Positions 1 through 12,507 of a stretch of 64,000 nt of DNA are shown piece after piece. Numbering within the stretch: position 1 is the first letter of the stretch; every line of letters starts with the position of its first letter. Source of the stretch: Membranipora membranacea (Eukaryota; Bryozoa; Gymnolaemata; Cheilostomatida; Membraniporidae); assembly GCA_914767715.1 (NCBI GenBank), contig OU612065.1, positions 21,390,001 to 21,454,000 of the forward strand, given 5' to 3'. The position numbers and the translations under genes are program-made. The notes under the pieces were generated by a model. The model had not been told where the DNA came from, searched no databases, and was given only the letters and a program-made list of their open reading frames with translations.

Positions 1-204
1 CCCCATTTTTGCACCCAGAGTCATGCATCTCATTTATTTTAAAAGTCAATTCACTAGTATCTGATATTATTAAATCACATGTTTTTAGGGCCGAGATGAA
101 TTCTGTGTCATGTAGTAACAAAACTCTATTATACAAAGTGGTGTAGGAGGTTCAGTATCCTTTATATGGCCAGTAGGTAACGCAGAGGAATTTTAATAAC
201 CTAC

Positions 205-2398
205 CGAGCATCAAGAAACGAGGATTTGTCCCAACCACTTTGAGCACACTGAGAGCAATACGTCTGTGCAGATTTGTATGTTCAATCACCACCGCAACCA
301 TCAAACCGCCCATAAACATCACATTGAGGTCCTGTAAAATAAACACAGAATATGGTGACTAAGCACAGAAGAATGGTCAACAATGTTTTTTTCAACAAAT
401 TCAGTTGATTTAATTGACCATTTATTTTTGATAGTGCATGGTCACGTACTGTCAAGTGGTCTGATTGCCGAGACAAATTGATATAATAAGTAATTTAACC
501 GTAACCGTGATTTCCCTTTCCACCACTTCCACACATTTTTTCGAAATTTGGCTCAATAGATGACCATCTACATGGCCGATAATGACTTTCACAACTTGAG
601 GCCTGAAAACCATCTAAATTGCATATATTCCAGAGCACTAATACCAATCTTCACCAAAATCGCCCTGGTTTCAAGAGAGACTGCCAAAACTCAAGTCAAC
701 AGTTTAACAATGCCTGAAAATTACATGAAAAAGCTTCCTGTGGCAGGATCCCAGAACAGGGATGTTGCATTACGTATGCAACTTTTCTTCCACAGATATC
801 TTGAGAACAACTGACTTTTAACACCAATCAAATCACACAATGGGTATGAATTTAGGAAACAGCCTCTGCCCAAATACTCTTATTGTCATATACCTGGGCG
901 CTATATATCACCTCTTCTGTTTCTCAGGAGCTAATTGTTCCATTTCAAAAATTCCTTCACTGTCATATCGTTAGTAGTCTGACTAAGATTTCAAAACGCA
1001 ACACCAAAATGGTATAATACTTCGGTAATTTTGGCTCCGGTATGATTGAGGTTGCATTGCATGTGAGGTCAGAAATGGCCCATTGCTATTGCAAAATCGA
1101 TATTAAGACTAGAAGACGAGAGGCCTAAAAACAAAAGGCTTTACTAAAATGTCACTCCTCCAGTTAGAGTCATTTTGCCTGTATATGGTGAAAGCAAATT
1201 AATTAAATAAGTCAATAAGAAGGCATAGAGGACCCAATTTAAAAAGGACATTATTGTATGACGATTAGCACTCAGAGGTCTCTGCGACTCAACATCAAAT
1301 ATTTGGGAGGTTCGAACTGTGAAAACAACTATTAGATATGATATTATCATGTTAATTTCATTTTTGTACGTGTCAGGAGCCTGTCTTGTCTTGACAAGTT
1401 TTATCGGAGACAGGGGGTCTGTCAATTGGAAACACATCACATCTTGCTGAATGAGCGAGATTTGCCGGAAGTCTCATACACTAAAGGCCCACTACTTGAG
1501 AGAGTATTCTACCCACCAGGCTTGCCAAGACAGGCGAGTCAGAAACATTCAGATTAAGGCTCACCTTTAGGTAACTTCTAGCAACAGTATCAGCCTTGTT
1601 AATAGAAAGGAGAGGCGCCAGGACGAGAGGAATTAGAGATGTGACTGCCAACGGCACCGTCTCTGTACACCAATATACAGCCATCAGCAGTAACATATAC
1701 AGACAATTACAAGCCTAAAAATAGAGAGATATCGTAATAACGTAGCATTCAAGACCCAGCCTTAGTAGAGGAGTAACTCTTGCTGTAACAAACATGTATA
1801 AGGCTATAAGGTTATCGTGATAAAGAGGCATTAGGCTCTTAGCGTTACTGGTATCTTTGATGTGGAAAGATAGGTCCTATCCTCTATTGGATACAGGTAG
1901 TACATACTACATAGTACTCATGCCGCACCTTTTATTCATGTCTGCTGGAAACCCGGCTAAGGCAGAGCATGTGGTGCTCGCAAACACACAGGGGATCTGC
2001 AGTAACTTTAGCCCCATTCTGCGCAGACCTGGCTAGGATTAAAAGTGTACCAGTATCAGATCAGGAAGGACTACCTGGAGTTAAGCCTGGACCTCAAAGA
2101 TCATGAGCCTGGACCCTTAACCCATAGACCACACCCGACTACCAGGTGTAACAATATTTTACCCTGTTTGTAGGGTCTCATTCCACTTCACTGCCTATTT
2201 AAGCACATTAGGCACTACAAGCTAATTAGGAGGTAAATTCTTCAAATGTGTAAATCTACTCACCGGTTTAGTCAGCCCCATTTCCTCATAATAAGGCAGC
2301 ATGATTGTAAGGAGAAGAGGGGTTGCCACCATAATGAAGGCCCTCTTAAACCACCAGAACTCCTTCAGGCAGCCCACAATGGGATTAACACCACCCAT
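205..2398 (-). CDS. SLC13-family sodium/anion cotransporter, 5' part (gene continues beyond the left edge)
   Basis: Three exons join in frame: 2398-2264, 1714-1565 and 331-205, with GTGAGT, GTGAGC and GTAGGT donors and pyrimidine-rich AG acceptors. The product starts at an ATG. The second exon carries the SLC13 signature around YWCTETVPLAVTSL, followed by a hydrophobic segment. The third gives MFMGGLMVAVVIEHTNLHRR followed by IALSVLKVVGTNPRFLMLG. Both match the first membrane helices of the divalent anion:Na+ symporter family, which moves citrate, succinate or sulfate across the plasma membrane. About 137 residues of a usual ~550-600 are present; the remaining exons would lie left of base 205. 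Substrate and exact paralogue cannot be told from this fragment. The upstream boundary of the first exon is less certain than the junctions. Confidence 0.9.
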
Positions 2399-4342
2399 CT
2401 TGATTCCTGAAATTCAATATCAAACGGTATAATATCAGTCTCCAGGGTTTACAACAAATGAAATGGAGCCAAGTAAAGTCCCTATATAAACGCTCGACAT
2501 GAGCGAAATAGAAATAAAACAAAGATTTCATATCCTGGATAAAATCTCAATAATGCCCAATGAATATATCATTATGGTCTTGCACATTTATCACTGTCCT
2601 GACAAAAGAGATGCCAAATTTGGCAGACCCAGTTACTGTTCCACCATAGAATAAAACAAACCTCACAACAAAGCTCAACTGACAATAAATAGTCTATATT
2701 AAGAGGTTTGCGGGAGGTTAAGGCTATCACTAATACATTTATCAATCTAACCTCTACCCCTCGTAATCGAGATAAAGATATTTGCTATTGCAATATAGAT
2801 AAGGAAGCATACATGGTATAAAATCAAGAGCTTCATATTGTCACCAAAGTTTCGGTAACTTCACATAATCGTCATTCTATACATACAGGATTATCACACC
2901 ATATAACCGATAAATCCAATCTTAGTTTATAAAATCCGCAGTCACTAATGCTTCTGTGTGAATCCAGGGACAATTTATTTAAAAGAGGGCCAGTTTCGTC
3001 CAAACTGGACCTCTTGGCGAGCAGGATTACATTATAATCGTTAGTATAATCATCGAGTAAGGATAAATTCTGTGATACAATCAGCTATAGCGCTCAAACC
3101 ACGCCTCACAGTGTTACGATGTGCCCCAAAATTAGAATATTAAAGACTCACCTCTAGAAGATCTGTGGTTGATATGTCTCTTACGTAGACTTAACAGTAT
3201 CAAGTCTATGTTCTCTAACTTTCACTTAAACAACAGATCATTCATTCAGGGCAACAAAGAAGCGGTCAAGTATTTTGTTCTCAATGATGGACAGGTAATT
3301 TCCGTGAACAGTGACAGTTAAGCGCTGTATGAGATCTGAGATTACACAACAGCCATTGTATAATTCATCTTTAGTACTCACAGGCTTCTTATTCACAAAC
3401 ATGAAATATGAGCTCACGGTACAAAATAGGACATGCAACAAACCAATAACATATTATTTGTAAAAAGGATAATGAACCTTTAGAGCATTTTTGTCACGTA
3501 TAAGCAAGGTACACAATAGCGCAGTATCCTTGTTGATGGACTGGTCCTGATGAAAAAAATGCTGCAAAACACCTTCAAGTCTGGCAGAACAAAATGTGTA
3601 AATAAATTAATGCAGATACAAAAAGTGTCTTGAACGCCAAAAACAAAATGTATAAATAGGTTAATAGAAAACATATTATAAGATTTTTATAGACAATGTA
3701 ATCTTTTTCAAATAAAAAGATGCTTTTCGTTAGTACATGACACATACTAGTACGGAAGAATAGGAGCTTGGCAGTTATTAAACTGGAAGACGTTTATTAT
3801 CACAGCCTATTGAGTGTTTTTGGACGAAATATAGGAAGTGTTGAGGAAAAGATTGTAAAATATATTGTAATCAATAATCATAAAAAAACACTCTTTGAAT
3901 ATAACCACAGAGCAAAACAAATAGACATTCTTCGTCGCAGCTGGGCCTAACCATACATTTAGTGAAGCGGTAACTAGTATAAAAATGTCGTTTTTATGCA
4001 CTGGGAAATGGAATTGGAATAAAGTAGATAAAATAGCTGTTATGTCCCACAAAGTTGACAGGACAACATTAGATAATTGAGTGAGAGGCTCAGATCTGAT
4101 TTGAGGATGACCTCCTAATGTAAGCAAGCAAAATGGTAATTGCTTGGGTAAGCCAAACACGCTGAAATACTACAAATCAGTCTTTAGCAGAACGATAATG
4201 GGACATTTAATAGTCTTAATCCGGAGATAAGAGAGTGTGACAACTACTGATAGTAACCGTCGCGGCTACACCGACATCTTTTCACGCTAACATGAGATAA
4301 AGTTCCTTTGACCTAGTGACCACGTCTTATCTAGATTAACAC
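2399..4342. other. intergenic, no gene seen
   Basis: Spacer between the start of the SLC13-type gene and the 3' end of the next minus-strand gene. Short open frames here (for example at 3807-4160 and 3238-3441) are low in complexity, lack family motifs and have no convincing splice partners. I see no coding signal. Confidence 0.5.
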
Positions 4343-7300
4343 CTACTGTTTCTGACCCCCTGCGCTGGCCGGTAGTCTGCCATACTGGTCTTTGGATATC
4401 AGGTAATCGGTCAGCCCTGATTCGTACTCATCGAAATCTTTCATATCCTCATCTAGATTTAGACAGAGTTCATTCAATAGAAGCTCCATCACCTGCAAGT
4501 ACAAATATTCCTTATGTTTTTTCTACAGAATAGTCTCAGAGATAAACCTAGCCTGTCTTGGCAAGCTTTGTTGTAGGGGAGGGGAGCAAAGCTTGTTCCC
4601 CTTTCCCATCCCATCAACAAAACTTGTCAACTTGTCAACTTGTCAACTTGCCAACTTTTCAGCTTGTCAAGGGCTAACTGCAGTAGCGGTGAGAAAATTA
4701 TCATGTATTCAAAACGCTAAGAACCTGCTTCCATTGGCTGCAGAGATCCAGAAGATTCATGTCACCCTTTAATTTATCTTCAAATTTATTTAAATTAAAT
4801 CAACTTAAATATGATGATGTCATAAAAAAAATATTTGATGACGTCTTGTCTCCAAAGATAATAAAATAAATGGCAATCATCCTTTGACATCATCATAATA
4901 CCTCATTTCAAGGTCAGACGAGAATTTCAAGGTCTGATTAGATGAGGCAAAACTTCTATGTCTTGTCAAAAAACGGTAATCAGAATGAGGCCTCAATTGA
5001 TATATGTTGTCTTTTATTGAATATACAGTAACATTGTTACATCGGCCTGAATTATGATTATTTAGAGGCCCCGGTTGAATACTGGGCTGTGCCAACCGAG
5101 GCACCTGAGCGATGATTTTACTTAAATACAGCCTGTAAATGCCCATCGTTAATAATGTTGGCATGAACCTCAGAGGATACATTCTGAACCATGCACTAAC
5201 AAATGTATTTTCCCATTATTCAGACCAAGAATTAATTCTTGAGTGAGATTTTTTTTTCAAATTTGAACACTCACAGTAAATTACGAGATGATCAAAAGCT
5301 GCGCAGATATAGAAACCAAGCAAGCTTCAGCCTCAAGAAGGAACCCTCATGTTTTAAGACCCTTATTGATTAAGCTTAAATAAAAAATGTACTGACCACA
5401 TCGGTGACGATTCTCTCATGATATCTTCTAACAGGTTTGACGTCTATCCCTGAAGCCTGACTGCGCTCTACATCAGCAATTCTCCTTAGTAATACATCCA
5501 ACATTATTCCTAAAAAAAAGTTGTAAAGGTGACCTTAATCAAAACATATTACGATGGTGTAATTTAGCATATCTGGGTTCATGGCTCGGAAAGTATAATA
5601 AAATCTGGACATTATGTTACAACGTTGCAATATCAATTATCAAACATAGAAAGACACTCAAACATTTTTCAATGAGGCTCATAGATAGGCATGGAAGACA
5701 CAGGAAATTTAGACAATATAACTAATAAAACTATAACCCTGGCACTTCGCTATATGAACACTTCATGAATTTCCTTGAGAAATGTACATCTGATTGGTAC
5801 CAAACTATGAAGTATTGTTTGACATGAGGAATTTTTCTCAATTAAAGCACACTGATATCAAATATTATATTATGAATTAGTTTGACATTTTCTCATTAAA
5901 TACTTTTATAAATTTTTAATATTTTTATTCATTGATTATATTCAAAGCAGGATCCGGCTTAGTGTTTGTTTTATAACCATACCAAAATCACCAGAACGGA
6001 TATCAACACTCTATTTTCACGACATGCACGCCATATATGGTTTTGATAGAATAATTTCAAAATCAAAGCTTGTTAATTATCAGAAATAGAATTGGCTAGC
6101 TTTTTCCTCATGAATCTGACATAAACGATCAGTTAGACCAAGTAATAATACAAAAAAATACGCAACAATAACATATAGACCATGTTTGATACATCTGCCT
6201 ACATTTGGAGTTGCTCCCCCTCCAGTGGACAAGGAGCAAACCGGAATGTGGGCAAACAGGATCAAACTTGATGTAGGCAACACAACCACACAGTGTGGCT
6301 ATAACCACAGACATTTTATGGTTTTGCAATTTGCGTAATCATACCATCAAGGGTATAATTTCCGACAGCATCAATATGTAGATATATCCTCTCTTGCTTC
6401 ACCACCTGATCTAGCAGATAGTCCAGCATCATACCATCTAGGAGTTTACCATGTACTTCCTTTGACAGCTACAAAATAGTAAAAATATTTCTTATCATCA
6501 CACTATTATCGTCATGTGTGATATATCTCTACATTTATACACTAGAGGAGTAAAGTAATCACAGTAGGAAAAGTTCGCCTTTTGGGACATGACTGAAAAA
6601 GTGAAATTTATGACTAGCAAAAATTCACTCCAGCTCATTATTTAACCTTAGCTTGCTATGATTGGTGCTAGCAAACATTAAGTCACCGACAAACTAGCTA
6701 AATAATATTTACTTTTCTGGATTATATTGTTGACATACCTTAGCCTCTTAGTATTATAGCAAATGACATGACGGAATGGCAATCATAAGACAACTACAAC
6801 CATCACAGTTAGAATCAATCGGAGTGACCATTCAATTTATTTTCAAAACACTAATAGCCCTTACAACTATTCTTATTATTGAACTCACGGTCACATTTAT
6901 TTTAAAGACTCATTAAGCTACTTATATAGAAGGTACAACATTACCTGCTGAGTTTCGTTTTCCTTGACTTCTGTGTCGTGTTCGATCAGTGCTTCAGTGG
7001 CGATATCTATAAGTAATCTGTCTACCACTGGATTGATGACATCTCTCTCAAGCAAAACCTCATCCGACGCTTCCTTCATCACCTCATCAAACTGAAAATA
7101 AAGTGGAGTGAAATAATATATAGATAGAGTGAAAACTGATCAAACTTCCAATTTCACACAGATATGAAATAGCTTAATTTAAGGCTAGCAAACACTTTAT
7201 ACCATTTGTACCTTACATAGAATCCCACCTCAACTGCCTTAAATTTAATGCTAGCCAACATTACTTCACCTCCAAACTAGCTAGTCATAACTCAAGCTCA

Positions 7301-10300
7301 TGTTTAATCCTCTAGGTTTGTCGTCAGAGTTATATATTCTTCCGTTACATAAGATTACCAGAAATGGAATTGTGATCGGTCTAAAAATTCATGACCAATT
7401 TTACATCACAATTGACATTTAAATTACCATAGTGCGTGTGACTTCGGCTGTCAAACCATCCATCATGTTATCCATAGATTTACTCGACTTTCCGACATTC
7501 AAGTATCCGTTGACGTACTCAGCACAAGCCTCCCTCACTACAGCTGATGACTGCTGCCGTACAAAGTCTGTTATTAGATCCTCCAGTATATCTATACTCA
7601 TATCAGCCTGATCCACCAGTGTCCTCTCTAAGCTCTGTCCTTCATTAGGCCTATACAGAAAGCTGTAAAAATAAACAATGGTATTAGAATATTATGAATA
7701 TCACCATAAAGCTGTGTTTATACTGCTCAACCACCTATTTTGATTGATTATTGAATCTTATCACTGAACGCACCAATCTGTTGGCCCTTTATGACATTGT
7801 TACAATATTGCAAATGATCGGTGTGTTCAATGGAAGCTTAATTGGTAGATATAATCAAACAAAATTGTTGGATGTGTAGTCCGCCGATCAATTGGCAGTA
7901 TATACCAAAGCCAAGTTAGGCTTTTAGATTTTCTCAATCATCAAACCAGCATGAAGTCAGTAACTTGCTTTGCTACTAGCAGGGTGATACCTGCGGTGCG
8001 AGCTAAACATTACCAAATGTTGATAATATAGATATTGAGAATTGTCTAAATTTACATGCAATAGTACTTCATGTGATCAGTGTGCTCTGACACTGATACA
8101 ATGATGAACATGGCCTTATTGGTTAAAGTAAGAGCACACCGTGGTGTCACTGCTGTACCTTTGGTGGAAGGGCTGTTGCAAAGAAGGTACTCGTCTATCA
8201 TAGTATGGTGGCTGTCTCACAGCTGCGGCATAAGATAGAGGCTGTGAATGGTGCTCAGGTAACGGTCGTGGTAGTGCAGGCCTCTGTAAAACAAAGCACT
8301 GATTAGCTGTCACCTGATTTAGTTGTAGACATACGCTAACTCTGCTTGGGCTGCTGGTCGCTGCACTCCATCTCCTAAGTATGTGTGGATGTAGTTGATA
8401 ACGAAATGTAACTACCAGCAGCCCAGGCAGAGTTTGAGCACTTATACAAATGACCACCGTATGGGTAACATAATATTATGTCAAATTAATGGCATTTCAA
8501 CCATAATTTGGAGTTGCTCACTTATTGAACCAATAGTTCAGAGAGAAGACAACTTGATGTTTTTGGCTGTTGAATAAACATCTCCTCTAATAATTATTGT
8601 ATGTCAGGGGTATATCGTCTGTGGTCAGGGGTATATCGTCTGTGGTCAGAGGTACATCGTCTGTGGTCAGTCAGAGCCAAGATGATAATACATAAGTAGA
8701 TTACAATCTTGAAAATAGGAAAGATCTCTTGTTAGGTTCAGATTTTTTTAGAAAACAAACTTCGGTTTCAAACTGAGAGTGAATTTATTTTATCATATTG
8801 ACCTGCCGAGAGACATCACTGAGCACATCTATAAGTAGATCTGGTACCACCTCATTCTGCAGCTCAGATGTGATAAACTCCTCAACATAACTACTGGCAA
8901 ACCGCGGATCATGTCTAAACTTGTGAGCTGCTTCATTTATAAGCCTCTGATCATCAGCTAGTAAACTTTGTGTAGGGGAGACATGTATATACTTGTATCT
9001 GGGATCGTTAGTTGTGTTAGGGATATAACGACTGACTGGTGATGGTGTATCACGATACAAGTGCTCTAGCCCTGCAGTGAATAAGAGTATAACCCAGTGA
9101 TAGAATATAACATTCTGCATACTAACATTATTGCATCAGTTATTGACTCAGACTTAAATAAACCTTGATGGGCTAAATGAGGTTACAAGGTGTCCAAAGT
9201 AAGCATGTTGAAAAAGAAGTTGTATGGGGCCGCGCTCAAACAACATGATTTGTCTTGTAACGGTTTGAGATAACACTCTTTTAAATTGAAGCGGTTATCA
9301 ATTTATTATGTTTACAAGCAAACAAATACACACCTCTTTGATAATGATCAATTACTGACATATCTTCATCGGTTTGTGTTTCTATGCTGACACCTACACG
9401 TTTTGAATGACCCTGCAAAAAAAAACAAATGAAGAAATGCTAAGCTGGGGTAGGGTTTGATGAGTGAAAATGTCACCATTTGTTTTTAGACAAGGCGGGC
9501 TTTGCGTATTCAAGACAAAGAATGTTTTTGAAACTGTTGAATACAACTTGGGTTTACATACTTATTCATATTCATCCAAGTGCATTGCATCATTGCATAT
9601 TGGCATTCAAATGTCATTGCAATGTTATAAACAAATTGATTCAATTTAGCATTTGACTTCACCTTGTTTTGATAAAACCCTGGTTTGGATTTTCTGCGTA
9701 GATAGTCTTTTCTTTTTGCATTTTTAGGAGGCGTTTGCTTGTAGCCCACAGAACCTGGGTATTGAACAGGCACCAATGCAAAGCTCATGGGAGGTAAAGG
9801 AAACGCTGGCTGTTTGGAACCTTGCCCTTTTGGACGAGGAACAAAGTCCTCAACATCAGAATCCTCACTTGCCTCACCCCAGCTGTCATCATCTACCAAC
9901 GTCCTTCAACCATAACAAAAACGTTGTTGTAGAATAAGATAATAACGAATACTGTATAGATGTTGGTGACATATTGTTCATTTAGGTTATTTTCTGAACC
10001 TACAACTGAAAATCTTCTTGAGATTATTTATACATGGATTAAGACTCTGGACAAAAGAATGCTTTATCGTTCTTTGATCAATCCTTCTGTTTGTACGAGC
10101 CCTGCCAGTGGCCTCAACCAACAGTACACAGCTCCATGATCTATTAAACTTTTGTATAAACAGTTTGGGAACAAATTAGCACAATTGAAAGACCAAAAGA
10201 GCGAGGGCTGTGAGCGGAGCAATAGCAATGATAACGCACACACAAAATTGCTCATTCTTATTATTAAACCCCAGGCTATATTTGTTATATTATTATTCCT

Positions 10301-11063
10301 CTCAGGTATATAAAAAAATAATAAGAATGCCTACCTTTCAAATGCATTGAATTTTGGTTTTACTGGTGGAACTATATCATACTTGGCCAGAGGACTTCTT
10401 TCGCCGCCGTTTCTCACCCTAAAATAAAACAGTCAATAACAAGCTTACGATCAACATTTGCACAGTTATGACTCTAACCAGATAGGAAACAAATGTGCCA
10501 AGATTGATTAACAGTTAACATATTGAAATTAAGAAATGTGGCAACTGTTAATTAATCTTGGTACAGGCCGATTTTTGCATACTCGGCCTCAACACAACAG
10601 TTCAGTCCAAAAATGGAAGTGTTCAGTATTAAAAGAAATACTACAAAGTATACCTCTCCAGGGCGTTAGCTTTGCGTAGCAATGGATCCTTGGCCTTCTT
10701 CCTCTGTTTACCGCCCAAAGTATTCTTTGCCTCATATCTCCCAGCACGAGCTCTTCTAAGACTGAAACGGACATCCATACATGTATTAAACAAACTACCA
10801 ATATTTGGTTCTTGATTATGGCGAACTTAATCATCTCCAGTTCCTGTACTAACATCGAATCAGGATTTTTTTGTATTTTAAAATAACTAGTCAAAGCATT
10901 GCATCTGACACAACTTTTCAGTGGAAAAAAAATATTAAGTCAAACTTTATTTTGGGTTATTTATAGTTTTATTTATAGTCATAATCCATTTTTCTTATAT
11001 GTAATGGTACACTCACCCATTTGCTCTGTCATTCCACTGATCTTCAGGTAACACAGCACTCAT
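4343..11063 (-). CDS. unrecognised 573-residue protein, 12 exons
   Basis: Twelve exons join with consistent phase from an ATG to a TAG: 11063-11017, 10761-10654, 10418-10335, 9903-9663, 9412-9334, 9071-8803, 8283-8159, 7662-7428, 7091-6945, 6468-6345, 5509-5397 and 4492-4343. Every junction uses GT and AG. Residues 1-80 are basic (MSAVLPEDQWNDRANG, then an RRARAGRYEAKN stretch). Residues 81-160 are acidic, then proline-rich and basic. IETQTDEDMS lies near residue 170. From about residue 210 to the end the protein is a run of amphipathic helices rich in leucine and acidic residues, such as VPDLLIDVLSDVSRQ and VVDRLLIDIATEALIEHD. No signal peptide or membrane segment is seen. The TQTD motif occurs in several ciliary proteins, but that is only a hint. 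I do not recognise the family. The gene is head to head with seipin. Confidence 0.85.
4551..4670. repeat. nested inverted repeat plus CTTGTCAA minisatellite
   Basis: Just past exon 12 of the 573-residue gene (in its last intron) a GC-richer foldback has an outer pair TTGGCAAGCTTTGTTG / CAACAAAACTTGTCAA and an inner GGGAGCAAAGCTTGTTCCC. It runs directly into about five copies of a 9-base unit related to CTTGTCAAC (about 4622-4668). Probably replication slippage at the edge of a foldback element. Confidence 0.7.
6195..6258. repeat. short foldback element, TTGCTCC family, copy 1
   Basis: An imperfect hairpin lies in the intron between exons 10 and 11 of the 573-residue gene. The left arm contains CTACATTTGGAGTTGCTCC. 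The right arm reads AAGGAGCAAACCGGAATGTG and pairs back to it around CCTCCAGTGGAC. A close relative with the same arm sequence sits at 12945-13012, so this looks like a small foldback transposon family. Confidence 0.6.
8341..8432. repeat. foldback with ~20-bp arms in an intron
   Basis: The arm CTCTGCTTGGGCTGCTGGT near 8339-8358 is matched by ACCAGCAGCCCAGGCAGAG at 8413-8431, with one mismatch across this span and a ~54-base loop. It lies in the intron between exons 6 and 7 of the 573-residue gene. It is either a miniature foldback element or a local inverted duplication. Confidence 0.75.
8606..8674. repeat. minisatellite, 21-bp unit, about three copies
   Basis: A unit reading GTATATCGTCTGTGGTCAGG is repeated in tandem. 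The third copy has diverged (GTACATCGTC) and is followed by a partial GTCAGTCAGAG. It lies within an intron of the 573-residue gene and is probably polymorphic in length. Confidence 0.85.
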
Positions 11064-12507
11064 ACTTGGTTTTTGTATGGCTTAACACCCACTCCTTGCC
11101 AACCAACACTAACTAACAACAGAACAGTTATTTCTAGCTAGTAGATTTACTAACTAAATCAAATACTATCTATAGGTTAGTAAGTCATTATTTTAAGCAG
11201 GGAGAATGTTTTAAGCATCTCATAAATTCTCACACCTAATGGAGTTGGCTGTATGAGATTGGCAGGAGTTAGGCATGAAAAAAAGTGATAGGGGTCACCA
11301 CAGTCCCTCTGAAGGCCATCTACTACTACTACTAGCTGGCATTCTGCTTGCAGGATAGCCTTGTGACATAGTCTATCTCTGCAGCACAGCAGTGGTGGCG
11401 CTGCCTTCCATCAAGAAAGGCAACTCCCAGGGTTCAAGGTTATGAGATATCAAAACCAGTGTTCCATTTAGGCCCAAATATTTCCAAAATATGGGTTTCT
11501 ATTGTTTTCCCAATTATGGTACTCAGACTAGGTGAATTAGTTCAAGCCCTATGCTGCAGAGACGAACGTATGCCTCAACAGTTCGCACATGCGCAGACTG
11601 ACTAGCTGGTGACTGATTATAGTAGGACTTTTCTTTCCAGTTGCTACTACTCACATTGGAGTGTAAACAAACACAAAATGATCGCTCATTATGATTGGCT
11701 GAAGCCACCTCTATATACTAAATGATTGGCCAGATTGTGATCGAATCCCAGTTCATATTTAGGGAAATCCCATTGAACATTCATTGTGGTTCTTTTATAA
11801 AGAAGTCCATAAGTGAAACTACTACAGAATTTCATGCCAAGAATTAAAAATTTATTATTATAACTTTTCTTGAAATACTTAAACCCTGTTATCGTATCTG
11901 ACTGCACTTTCAAAGGTGTACCTGTTGCCACAGGTAAGGCCTACTTTCATAGCTCAGACACCATAATCTAATTGAACTCTAAAGTTTTTTTAGATGCAGG
12001 TACTATCTCAGATGTTTATGACTGGCTGTGTTGTTTTGTTGTTTCAAAATCTTTGACTTGAATGTTGTTGTAAGGTTGTCCAAAGTCCACAGTGTGCTCC
12101 TTGCTGTTACTATGAGTCATCATACAATAATCATCTAGTCCATTATCCTAGTACGTTCATCATATGTGATCATGCAAGAATCTAATAAAATTTTGTGATT
12201 TGTTTTGTCTGGCAGATACGATAGTATTCACCTGAGGTGTAATATATTACCAGTCCAAGGAGTCACTCCTTGATATAACTTACTCATTAGCTGATAGTAT
12301 AAGTATAGTCTACTGTAGCTAGAGGAGTACCCTTTAACCTAAGATAGTAAGTACGCATGTAGCATCATCACGATAGTATAGTCTACTCTTTCCCCTTAGC
12401 CTAGCTAGATAGTGAAAATGTCTGTCATCACTACCCCCTAGTGCCTAAGCTTTTCAATTTTGTTCAGCTGGGTCATGTTACTCTACTCTTTCTTTTTAAA
12501 GATAGGT

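Noticed and set aside
560-814. 84-codon plus-strand open frame in the SLC13 gene
   Set aside because: It lies in an intron antisense to the gene; no known motif.
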